From assembly GCA_027484825.1 (NCBI GenBank), contig JAIXSE010000020.1, forward strand, positions 1 to 64,000: 64,000 bases of DNA, given 5' to 3'. Positions 57,225 through 64,000 of the stretch are shown piece by piece (the stretch's first letter is position 1; the number at the start of each line of letters is the position of its first letter). A model generated the notes under the pieces. It was not told the origin of the DNA. It did no database searches and worked only from the letters and a program-made list of their open reading frames with translations. This DNA comes from Rubrivivax sp. (GTDB lineage: Bacteria > Pseudomonadota > Gammaproteobacteria > Burkholderiales > Burkholderiaceae_C). The position numbers and the translations under genes were made by a program.

Positions 57225-58094
57225 TCAGACCTCCAGCGCCTTCAGGTATTCGCGGAAGGACGCACCCAGCTCCGGATGGTCCAGCGCCAGCTCGACGTTG
57301 GCCTGCAGGAAGCCTTCCTTGCTGCCGCAGTCGTAGCGCTTGCCCTCATACCGGTAGGCAAACACCTTCTCGCGGCGCATCAGCGCGGCAATGCCATCGG
57401 TCAGCTGGATCTCGCCGCCCACGCCGCGCGGCTGCGTGGCGATTTCGCGGAAGACCCCGGGCGTCAGGATGTAGCGGCCCGCCACAGCCAGGCGCGACGG
57501 TGCGTCTTCCGGCGCCGGCTTCTCGACCATGTGAGTGAGATCCATCAGGCGGTCGCTGATGGCCGAGCCGGCCACGATGCCGTAGCGCTTGGTGTGTTCG
57601 GCCGGCACTTCCTGCACCGCCAGGATGGATGCCTGCCATTCGGCAAACTGGTCCACCATCTGCTTGAGCACCGGCGGCTTGCCCACCATCAGGTCGTCGG
57701 CCAGCAGCACAGCGAAAGGCTCGTTCACCACCACGCACTGCGCGCAGAGCACCGCATGGCCCAGGCCCATGGCCTTGGGTTGACGGATGTAGATGCATTC
57801 CATGTCGTCCGGCTTGATCGACCGGACCAGGGACAGCAGTTCACGCTTGTTGGCGTTTTCAAGCTCGGTTTCCAGCTCGAAGGCAGTGTCGAAGTGATCA
57901 GGAATGGCGCGCTTGTTGCGGCCGTTCACGAAGATCATCTGACGGATGCCCGCGGCGTAGGCTTCTTCCACCGCATACTGGATCAGCGGCTTGTCCACCA
58001 CCGGCAACATTTCCTTGGGCTGGGCTTTGGTGGCGGGCAGAAAGCGCGTCCCCAAACCTGCGACGGGAAAGATTGCCTTGTTGATCAGGGCCAT
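57225..58094 (-). CDS. galU: UTP-glucose-1-phosphate uridylyltransferase
   Basis: Makes UDP-glucose from UTP and glucose-1-phosphate for exopolysaccharide, LPS and trehalose synthesis. The 289-residue protein has the nucleotide motif [20 protein letters not shown] near the N-terminus, [14 protein letters not shown], and the conserved ADDLMV, EKPAP and LTDGIAALM segments. Family length matches. Divergent from the hydroxyacid dehydrogenase-like gene. Confidence 0.95.
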   Translation of the reverse strand: MALINKAIFPVAGLGTRFLPATKAQPKEMLPVVDKPLIQYAVEEAYAAGIRQMIFVNGRNKRAIPDHFDTAFELETELENANKRELLSLVRSIKPDDMECIYIRQPKAMGLGHAVLCAQCVVVNEPFAVLLADDLMVGKPPVLKQMVDQFAEWQASILAVQEVPAEHTKRYGIVAGSAISDRLMDLTHMVEKPAPEDAPSRLAVAGRYILTPGVFREIATQPRGVGGEIQLTDGIAALMRREKVFAYRYEGKRYDCGSKEGFLQANVELALDHPELGASFREYLKALEV

Positions 58095-58178
58095 TTACGT
58101 AAACTCCCACGGTTGTTGCGCTGGCATTGTTGCATGGCAGCATTGCAAGAAAGTCAAACAAAGATCTCCAAACCCCTC

Positions 58179-59156
58179 ATGTCAGTGCTTGTGCTGGAAC
58201 CGCTGGAAGCAGACATCCTGGAATGGCTGGCGGAGCGCCATCCGCTCCAGATTGCCCCGGAACTGGCAGCGGATCCGGTGGCATTAAGAGATCAGGTCCG
58301 GGTGGCCCAGGCAATTCTCTTGCCCGCCTCCGTGGCCCTGGATCTGCCGCTTATCCAGCATGCCCCGCGGCTGCGGGCCGTGGGCCGCATCAACGCGGGT
58401 GCGGAGAACATCGACACCGAAGCGTGTCGAGTTGCAAACATCGAGGTGGTGCGGGCGCCGACCGCCACGGCATCGGCCGAGGCTGAATTCATCATCGGTG
58501 CCTTGCTCGCCTTGTTGCGCCGCGTACCGATCGAAACACTTGATGGGTCGCTGGTGGGCCGCGAGCTCGGCTGTGCGACCGTGGGCCTAGTGGGTTTGGG
58601 CCCGTCAGCCCGTCAATTGGCCACCGTGCTCCCCATCTTTGGTGCGCGGGTGATCGGTTATGACCCGGGCCTGCACCATGCTGATCCGCTGTGGGCGCAA
58701 TGGGGCATCGAGCCCTACGGCCTGCGGGAATTGATGCAGGCCTCGGACGCGGTGAGCGTCCAGCTGGGCTACTTCCCGCGTTACCGCGGGTTGATCGGTG
58801 AGCGGGTGCTGGGGTATTGCAAGCCGGAGCAGGTGCTGGTGTCCACCTCTCACTCGGCCCTGTTCGACGAACAGGCGCTGGCGGATGCGCTCAATGCCGG
58901 CCGCCTGCTGGCGGCCTGGCTGGACCTGGTGGAGCCGGGGCTGCTGGAGCCCGGACGGCCGCTGCACGGCGTGCCTGGCTTGCAGGTCACGCCGCGCCTG
59001 GCGGCCACCACGCGGGAGTCCCGCATGCGGGCGGCCTGGAGCGTGGCACGGCGGATCTCGGAGATCCTGTCCGTGCCTTCTACTCAGCCGCCGGAGTTCA
59101 GGCCGACGCTGCCAGACGCGCCGCTTGATCTTGCAGGCGAACCAAGGTGGCGCTGA
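58179..59156 (+). CDS. D-2-hydroxyacid dehydrogenase-like protein with altered active site
   Basis: About 325 residues with the fold of the SerA/LdhA family. The segment [20 protein letters not shown] and the nucleotide motif [18 protein letters not shown] are recognisable. However, the catalytic Arg of the usual N-x-(S/A)RG block is replaced ([16 protein letters not shown]), and the catalytic His of the PH motif is Arg ([13 protein letters not shown]). The Glu in LDLVEPG remains. It may be a non-catalytic binding protein or a divergent enzyme. The start is MSVLVLEP at 58179; an ATG at 58134 adds 15 residues. Its end overlaps the convergent valS end by 59 bases. Confidence 0.78.
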   Translation: MSVLVLEPLEADILEWLAERHPLQIAPELAADPVALRDQVRVAQAILLPASVALDLPLIQHAPRLRAVGRINAGAENIDTEACRVANIEVVRAPTATASAEAEFIIGALLALLRRVPIETLDGSLVGRELGCATVGLVGLGPSARQLATVLPIFGARVIGYDPGLHHADPLWAQWGIEPYGLRELMQASDAVSVQLGYFPRYRGLIGERVLGYCKPEQVLVSTSHSALFDEQALADALNAGRLLAAWLDLVEPGLLEPGRPLHGVPGLQVTPRLAATTRESRMRAAWSVARRISEILSVPSTQPPEFRPTLPDAPLDLAGEPRWR

Positions 59157-61956
59157 AGTCGGCAATGCGCTGACGTTCCTGCTCCACCACAGCTGCCGGG
59201 GCGCGTGCGACGAAGCTCTCGTTGCTCAGCTTGCCTTCGGCCTTGGTGATCTCGCCTTGCAGCCGCGCGATCTCCTTGGCGATGCGGGCCTGCTCGGCCG
59301 CCACATCCACCTCCACCTTCAGCGCCAGACGCGCCTGACCATGCACCAGCACCGGTGAGGTGGCGCTGGCCTGGTCGAAGGCGGCCTCGTCGTCCATCAG
59401 TTCAACCTTCTCCAGCTTGGCCAGCACGCGCAGCAGCGGGGCGGCCTCACGCAGGAAGTCGAGCTGGCCGGTGGCCAGCAGCGGCACCCGGTCGGACGGG
59501 CTCAGGCCCATCTCGCCCCGCAGGCTGCGGCAGGTGCCCACCACCGACTTGAGCTGCTCCACCCAGGCGATGGCCTTGGCATCGATGCGGTCCGGCGCCG
59601 CCACCGGATAGGCCGCGGTGACGAGATAGTCGGTCTGCTTGCGGCCGGCGATGGGGGCCACCGTCTGCCACAGTTCTTCGGTGATGAAGGGGGCGATCGG
59701 GTGCAGCAGGCGCAGCACCGTCTCCAGCACACGGATCAGCGTGCGGCGCGTGCCGCGCTGGGCGGCTTCGTTGCCGTCGGCTTGAGCCGTCTGCAGCTGG
59801 ACCTTGGAGATTTCCAGATACCAGTCGCAGTATTCGTCCCACACAAACGAATAGATGGCATTGGCCACCAGGTCCAGGCGGTAATCCGCAAAGCCCTGGG
59901 CGACCACCTGCTCGACCTTCTGCAGTTCGCTGACGATCCAGCGGTCGGCCTGGCTGAATTGCAGGTAACCATGGGCGGCGCCGCCGGGAGCGCATTGCTC
60001 CTTGGTGTGCTCCATCAATCCGCAATCCTGACCCTGGGTGTTGGTCAGCACGAATTTGGTGGCGTTCCAGAGCTTGTTGCAGAAGTTGCGATAGCCCTCG
60101 CAGCGCTTGCTGTCGAAGTTGACGCTGCGACCCAGCGTGGCCATGGCCGCGAAGGTGAAGCGCAGGGCGTCCGCGCCGTAGCCGGGAATGCCGTCCGGGA
60201 ATTCCTTCTCGGTGGCCTTGCGGACCTTGGGAGCGGTTTCCGGGCGGCGCAGGCCCTGGGTGCGTTTGTCCAGCAGCTCGGGCAGGGCAATGCCGTCGAT
60301 CAGGTCGACCGGGTCCAGCACATTGCCTTCGGACTTGCTCATCTTCTTGCCCTGCGCATCCAGCACCAGGCCGTGGATGTAGACATGGCGGAAGGGCACC
60401 TTGCCGGTGAAGTGCTTGGTCATCATGATCATCCGGGCGACCCAGAAGAAGATGATGTCGTAGCCGGTCACCAGCACGGAGGAGGGCAGGAAGAGGTCCT
60501 GCTCAACAGTCTGCTCCGGCCAGCCCAGGGTGGAAAAGGGCACCAGGGCGGACGAATACCAGGTGTCCAGCACGTCGTCGTCCCGCTTGAGCGGGCCGGT
60601 GTAGCCGGCGGCAGCGGCCTTGGTGCGGGCTTCGTCCTCGTCGTGGGCGACGAAGATCTGGCCGGACTCACCGAACCAGGCGGGAATCTGGTGGCCCCAC
60701 CACAGCTGGCGAGAGATGCACCAGTCCTGGATGTTGTTCATCCACTGGTTGTAGGTGTTGACCCAGTTCTCGGGCACGAAGCGGACTTCGCCGTCCGCCA
60801 CCACGTCGATGGCCTTTTGCGCAATGCTCTTGCCGTCCGCGCCGGGCTTGCTCATGGCCACGAACCATTGGTCGGTCAGCATGGGCTCCACCACCTGGCC
60901 GGTGCGGGTGCAGCGCGGCACCATCAGCTTGTGCTTCTTGGTCTCGACCAGCAGACCGTCGGCCTCGAGCTGGGCCACCAGCTGCTTGCGGGCCACGAAG
61001 CGGTCCAGGCCGCGCAGGTCCGCGGGGATCTCGGGCAGCGTGTCCACCACCGTCGCGTCCAGCGTGAAGATGGTGATCATCGGCAGCTTGTGGCGCAGGC
61101 CGACCTGATAGTCGTTCGGGTCGTGGGCCGGCGTGACCTTGACCACGCCGGTGCCGAAGACCTTGTCCACATAGTCGTCGGCGATCACCGGCACCAGGCG
61201 GCCGGTGATGGGCAGGCGGACCTGGCGGCCGATCAGGTGGCGGTAGCGCTCGTCCTCCGGATGCACCATGACGGCGGTGTCGCCCAGCATGGTTTCCGGG
61301 CGGGTGGTGGCCACGACGAGGGACTCATCGCTGTCCACCACGCTGTAGCGGATGTGCCAGAGCCAGCCTTCTTCCTCTTCGCTTTCCACTTCCAGGTCGG
61401 ACACGGCGGACTTGAGCACCGGGTCCCAGGGCACCAGGCGCTTGCCGCGGTAGATCAGGCCTTCTTCGTAGAGCTTGACGAAGGTGTCCACCACCACCTT
61501 GGACAGCTTGTCGTCCATGGTGAAGTATTCGTGCTCCCAGGAGACCGAGTCGCCCATGCGGCGCATCTGCTGGGTGATGGTGCTGCCGGACTGCTGCTTC
61601 CATTCCCACACGCGGGCGACGAAGTTCTTGCGGCCCAGGTCATGACGGCTCTGGCCCTGGCCCTGCAGCTGACGCTCCACCACGATCTGGGTGGCGATGC
61701 CGGCGTGGTCGGTGCCGGGGACCCACAGCGTGTTGTGGCCGCGCATGCGGTGGTAGCGCGTCAACGAGTCCATGATGGTCTGGTTGAAGGCGTGGCCCAT
61801 GTGCAGCGTGCCGGTGACGTTGGGCGGCGGCAGCTGGACACAGAAAGATTCGCGGGCAGGGTCCAGCGTGGGCTTGTAGAGGCCCTTGGACTCCCACAGG
61901 GGTCCCCAATGAGCTTCCAGGGCGGCGGGTTCGAAGGACTTCGCGAGTTCGGTCAT
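59098..61956 (-). CDS. valS: Valyl-tRNA synthetase
   Basis: Charges tRNA-Val. The 952-residue class I synthetase has the HIGH-type motif [15 protein letters not shown] near residue 50, the editing domain ([19 protein letters not shown]), and the KMSKS motif [14 protein letters not shown]. The anticodon-binding region and the C-terminal coiled coil ([18 protein letters not shown]) follow. Start at 61956 ([20 protein letters not shown]) matches the family; the open frame upstream is unconserved. Confidence 0.97.
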   Translation of the reverse strand: MTELAKSFEPAALEAHWGPLWESKGLYKPTLDPARESFCVQLPPPNVTGTLHMGHAFNQTIMDSLTRYHRMRGHNTLWVPGTDHAGIATQIVVERQLQGQGQSRHDLGRKNFVARVWEWKQQSGSTITQQMRRMGDSVSWEHEYFTMDDKLSKVVVDTFVKLYEEGLIYRGKRLVPWDPVLKSAVSDLEVESEEEEGWLWHIRYSVVDSDESLVVATTRPETMLGDTAVMVHPEDERYRHLIGRQVRLPITGRLVPVIADDYVDKVFGTGVVKVTPAHDPNDYQVGLRHKLPMITIFTLDATVVDTLPEIPADLRGLDRFVARKQLVAQLEADGLLVETKKHKLMVPRCTRTGQVVEPMLTDQWFVAMSKPGADGKSIAQKAIDVVADGEVRFVPENWVNTYNQWMNNIQDWCISRQLWWGHQIPAWFGESGQIFVAHDEDEARTKAAAAGYTGPLKRDDDVLDTWYSSALVPFSTLGWPEQTVEQDLFLPSSVLVTGYDIIFFWVARMIMMTKHFTGKVPFRHVYIHGLVLDAQGKKMSKSEGNVLDPVDLIDGIALPELLDKRTQGLRRPETAPKVRKATEKEFPDGIPGYGADALRFTFAAMATLGRSVNFDSKRCEGYRNFCNKLWNATKFVLTNTQGQDCGLMEHTKEQCAPGGAAHGYLQFSQADRWIVSELQKVEQVVAQGFADYRLDLVANAIYSFVWDEYCDWYLEISKVQLQTAQADGNEAAQRGTRRTLIRVLETVLRLLHPIAPFITEELWQTVAPIAGRKQTDYLVTAAYPVAAPDRIDAKAIAWVEQLKSVVGTCRSLRGEMGLSPSDRVPLLATGQLDFLREAAPLLRVLAKLEKVELMDDEAAFDQASATSPVLVHGQARLALKVEVDVAAEQARIAKEIARLQGEITKAEGKLSNESFVARAPAAVVEQERQRIADFSATLVRLQDQAARLAASA

Positions 61957-62238
61957 GAGGCCTGGCGCCTGCCAGCAGGGGCAGGCGGACGTGAAAGTGA
62001 GGAATTCGGGTGGACCGCCATTGTAGAGGGCAGGGCACCATTGGCGGGCTCGGCGCAGCCACCTCGACTGGGGCACCCCGAGGGGTGGGCGTATCCCCAC
62101 GGAGAGCCACCAGGCCCGTCGACGAAACAAAACGAAAAACAGCGATACCGCCCTGAGATGCCCCCGGCGCCCCCGACGGGAATGATGCAGACATGTTTTC
62201 ACCGCCCGGACACCCGGGCTTTACCCAGGAATCTCACC

Positions 62239-62889
62239 ATGCATCTGTTTCGTCGCTGGAGCCGTCACCATGAACATCACCGTCACCACCACGGCTTTGA
62301 TGGCCGCTTCGGTCCTTTCGGCGCTTACCCTCACGCTGGTCCCTACGGCCCCCTGTCAGCCGGCGGCTGGCCTTTCGCAGGCTTCGCCCCCTGGTCTGCA
62401 CACGGCCATGGCCACGCAGGCGGATTTGGGGCGCGCCATGGGCGAGGCGGCCACCCGGGTGGCTGGGCCGGCTTCGGTGCAGGCCTGGGGCTGGGTGCCG
62501 ACGGCCGGCGCGGCGAGCGCTTGCAGGCCCGCGTCAGCGCCTTCCTGGACCTGAGCGAGAGCCAGCAGGCCGCGCTGGTCCATCTGCTGGAGCAACTGCG
62601 CAACCGTCGCCGTGCCCTGCGCGGTCTGCTGAGCGGTCACGAGGTGGCCCGTCTGGTGGAGACGGATACCTTTGCCCGGGACGCCGCCGAGCAGTTGCTG
62701 CACGCGCAGATCGAGGCCCTCCGCACCGGCGTACCGGCGCTGGTTCAGGCCTTCGGCGACTTCTTCGACGCCCTGGACTTCGACCAGCAGCAGGCGCTGC
62801 GCTTCATGATGCGCCGACTGCGCCGCCGGGCTGGACGCAAGGCGGACCACCCTGATGCGGACGGCGCCTCGCCGATGGGCCCGTTCTGA
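62239..62889 (+). CDS. His/Gly-rich Spy/CpxP-like protein
   Basis: A 216-residue protein. Residues 1-90 are His-, Gly- and aromatic-rich (RRWSRHHEHHRHHHGFDG, later HGHGHAGGFGARHGRGGHPG) and could bind metals. Residues about 95-200 are helical, with LDLSESQQAALVHLLEQLRN and LDFDQQQALRFMMRRLRRR resembling the paired LTxxQ motifs of Spy/CpxP proteins. Known family members are periplasmic, but no signal peptide is present here. It starts an operon with a ferredoxin (1-base gap) and an OmpR-type regulator, suggesting metal or envelope-stress sensing. Confidence 0.6.
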   Translation: MHLFRRWSRHHEHHRHHHGFDGRFGPFGAYPHAGPYGPLSAGGWPFAGFAPWSAHGHGHAGGFGARHGRGGHPGGWAGFGAGLGLGADGRRGERLQARVSAFLDLSESQQAALVHLLEQLRNRRRALRGLLSGHEVARLVETDTFARDAAEQLLHAQIEALRTGVPALVQAFGDFFDALDFDQQQALRFMMRRLRRRAGRKADHPDADGASPMGPF

Positions 62890-62890
62890 C

Positions 62891-63259
62891 ATGAGCACGA
62901 TGGAATCCGATGGACGGCCCGGCAGGCCGTCCGGCGTCAGTGCGCTGCTGGCAGGAGACAGCTGCCGCCAGCCGCCCGGCCGTCTGGTGCCGGTCATCGA
63001 CCGCAACCGCTGCGAAGGCAAGGGCGACTGCCTGGCGGTCTGCCCGCACGACGTCTTCGAGATCGGCGTGCTGCCCCGCGAGGACCGGGCGGAGCTGCGA
63101 TGGGTCGGCAAGCTCAAGGGCATGGCCCACGGCTGGCGACAAGCCTTCACGCCCCATGCGGACGCCTGCAGGGCTTGCGGACACTGCGTCACGGCCTGCC
63201 CGGAGCGCGCCATCACCCTGGTGCGGCGCGAGCCGCGGGTGGCGGGGGAGTCTTGGTGA
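62891..63259 (+). CDS. Two-cluster 4Fe-4S ferredoxin
   Basis: A 122-residue protein with a 35-residue N-terminal extension followed by two iron-sulfur motifs: CEGKGDCLAVCPHDVFEIG (Cys41, 47, 51) and CRACGHCVTACPERAI. The first motif has CX5CX3CP spacing, so that cluster might be 3Fe-4S or a relaxed 4Fe-4S. About 25 residues (WVGKLKGMAHGWRQAFTPHA region) separate the motifs. Partners are unknown; the tight operon with the Spy-like gene and a response regulator is unusual for a ferredoxin. Confidence 0.82.
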   Translation: MSTMESDGRPGRPSGVSALLAGDSCRQPPGRLVPVIDRNRCEGKGDCLAVCPHDVFEIGVLPREDRAELRWVGKLKGMAHGWRQAFTPHADACRACGHCVTACPERAITLVRREPRVAGESW

Positions 63260-63296
63260 TCGCCCGCGCCGCCGTGCCGGGCACAATGGACAGACG

Positions 63297-64000
63297 ATGC
63301 ACCGATTGCTGCTGATCGACGACGATGAGGCCCTGGCCGGGCCCCTGGCCCAATACCTGGCCCGCTTTGACTTCGCACTGAGCGCGGTCACGCGGCCCAG
63401 TCTGGCGCTTGAGCGGCTGGCGTCGGAGACCTTTGACGCCCTCATTCTGGACGGCATGCTGCCGGAGATGGACGGCTTCGCGTTCTGCCGCCAGATCCGC
63501 GCCAGCCAGGACCGGTGGCGCGACATCCCCATCCTGATGCTGACCGCCCGCGGAGACCTGACCGACCGGGTGGTGGGGCTGGAGTTGGGGGCGGACGACT
63601 ATCTGGCCAAACCCTTCGAGCCGCGAGAGCTGGCGGCCCGCTTGCAGACCATCCTGCGGCGCACGCGCCTAGGGCCGACGGCGGCCCCTGCTGCCCCTGC
63701 TGTAGCGGCTGCCCCTGGCCTGCTGCGCTTCGACGGCCTGGACATTGACGCCGCGCGCCGCGAGGTGCGGACCGACCAGGGCGTGGTGGACCTGACCAGC
63801 ACCGAATACGAGCTGCTGACCTTGCTGGCCCGGGAGCCGGGACGGGTCTTCACCCGGGACGAGATCCTGAACCGCCTGCGCGGGCAGGAGGCCGATCTGT
63901 ACACGCGTGCGGTGGACATCTTGGTGAGCCGTCTGCGCAAGAAGCTCGAGCCGATCGAGCCAGTGAAGACATTGCGCAATGCGGGCTATTGCTTTGCGTT
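63297..64000 (+). CDS. OmpR-family response regulator, 3' end outside window
   Basis: About 234 residues visible. Receiver: LLLIDDDEALAGPLA acidic pocket, FDALILDGMLPEMDG phosphoacceptor, ILMLTARGD Thr and DYLAKPFEPREL Lys. After an Ala/Pro linker comes the winged-helix domain (LTSTEYELLTLLAREPGRVF, RAVDILVSRLRKKLEP, LRNAGYCFA). Only a few C-terminal residues are missing. A sensor kinase gene probably follows beyond the edge. It closes the His-rich protein/ferredoxin cluster, 37 bases after the ferredoxin. Confidence 0.92.
   Translation, partial: MHRLLLIDDDEALAGPLAQYLARFDFALSAVTRPSLALERLASETFDALILDGMLPEMDGFAFCRQIRASQDRWRDIPILMLTARGDLTDRVVGLELGADDYLAKPFEPRELAARLQTILRRTRLGPTAAPAAPAVAAAPGLLRFDGLDIDAARREVRTDQGVVDLTSTEYELLTLLAREPGRVFTRDEILNRLRGQEADLYTRAVDILVSRLRKKLEPIEPVKTLRNAGYCFA

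Noticed and set aside
57114-58178. N-terminal 355 codons of a 680-codon frame ending in the hydroxyacid dehydrogenase-like gene
   Set aside because: They are antisense to galU and show no conserved sequence; dehydrogenase similarity begins at 58179.
59701-62238. The long upstream part of a plus-strand open frame that continues into the Spy-like gene
   Set aside because: It is antisense to valS; the real start is the ATG at 62239, after the valS coding region.

Overview
The window is about 67% GC, densely coded bacterial chromosome. Gene content and order (pyrG/eno, suhB-trmJ-cysE, divergent darP/pmbA, galU, valS, livHMGF, bphO-bphP) point to a betaproteobacterium of the order Burkholderiales. 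Plant-polysaccharide genes (GH1, GH30, pectate lyase, large TonB receptor) and a bacteriophytochrome suggest the Roseateles/Mitsuaria/Rubrivivax group. That placement is inferred from content; no marker was compared.

Layout. 1-6.7 kb is housekeeping on the minus strand: 3'-truncated eno, a DUF1330 gene, pyrG, an alpha/beta hydrolase and mutS. 6.7-7.6 kb holds a HigBA/RelE-type toxin-antitoxin pair with its own terminator and a candidate operator. 7.8-13.9 kb is housekeeping: suhB, trmJ, cysE, slyD, mogA, darP, pmbA. An orphan TRAP substrate-binding protein follows. 15.1-20.5 kb is a compact red-light sensing operon: heme oxygenase, bacteriophytochrome, single-domain response regulator, and a REC-PAS-kinase-REC hybrid.

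20.8-33.8 kb is a beta-glucoside utilisation locus: GH30 hydrolase, JmjC/cupin protein, TonB receptor, ABC sugar importer (ATPase, two permeases, binding protein), GH1 beta-glucosidase and a LacI-family regulator. Three near-identical palindromes (core TGAAAGCGCTTTCA) sit before the GH30 gene, the TonB receptor and the importer operon, so the locus reads as one LacI-type regulon.

34-39.9 kb is an accessory zone with lower GC and poorly recognised genes: an orphan receiver, a core-2/I-branching glycosyltransferase, an ankyrin protein and two unknown exported proteins. It also holds gene relics. The 3' end of the glycosyltransferase recurs as a relic after one cargo segment, and the 3' end of the sigma-54 activator gene recurs as a 46-bp direct repeat after another. 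Both cases have the same geometry (gene, cargo, second copy of the gene's 3' end).

39.9-49.7 kb holds a DctB/DctD-like two-component pair, a consensus sigma-54 promoter and the livHMGF branched-chain amino-acid importer. A leucine-dehydrogenase-family enzyme and a PF10014-type amino-acid dioxygenase follow, suggesting a nitrogen/branched-chain amino-acid module. 49.8-57 kb has a ferredoxin reductase-like flavoprotein, an SDR protein, a rhomboid protease, a lipoprotein pectate lyase, tRNA-Leu(CAA), cysM, a NUDIX hydrolase and TusA. 57-64 kb has galU, a hydroxyacid-dehydrogenase homologue lacking key catalytic residues, valS, and a His-rich Spy/CpxP-like protein with a ferredoxin and an OmpR-type regulator that runs off the end.
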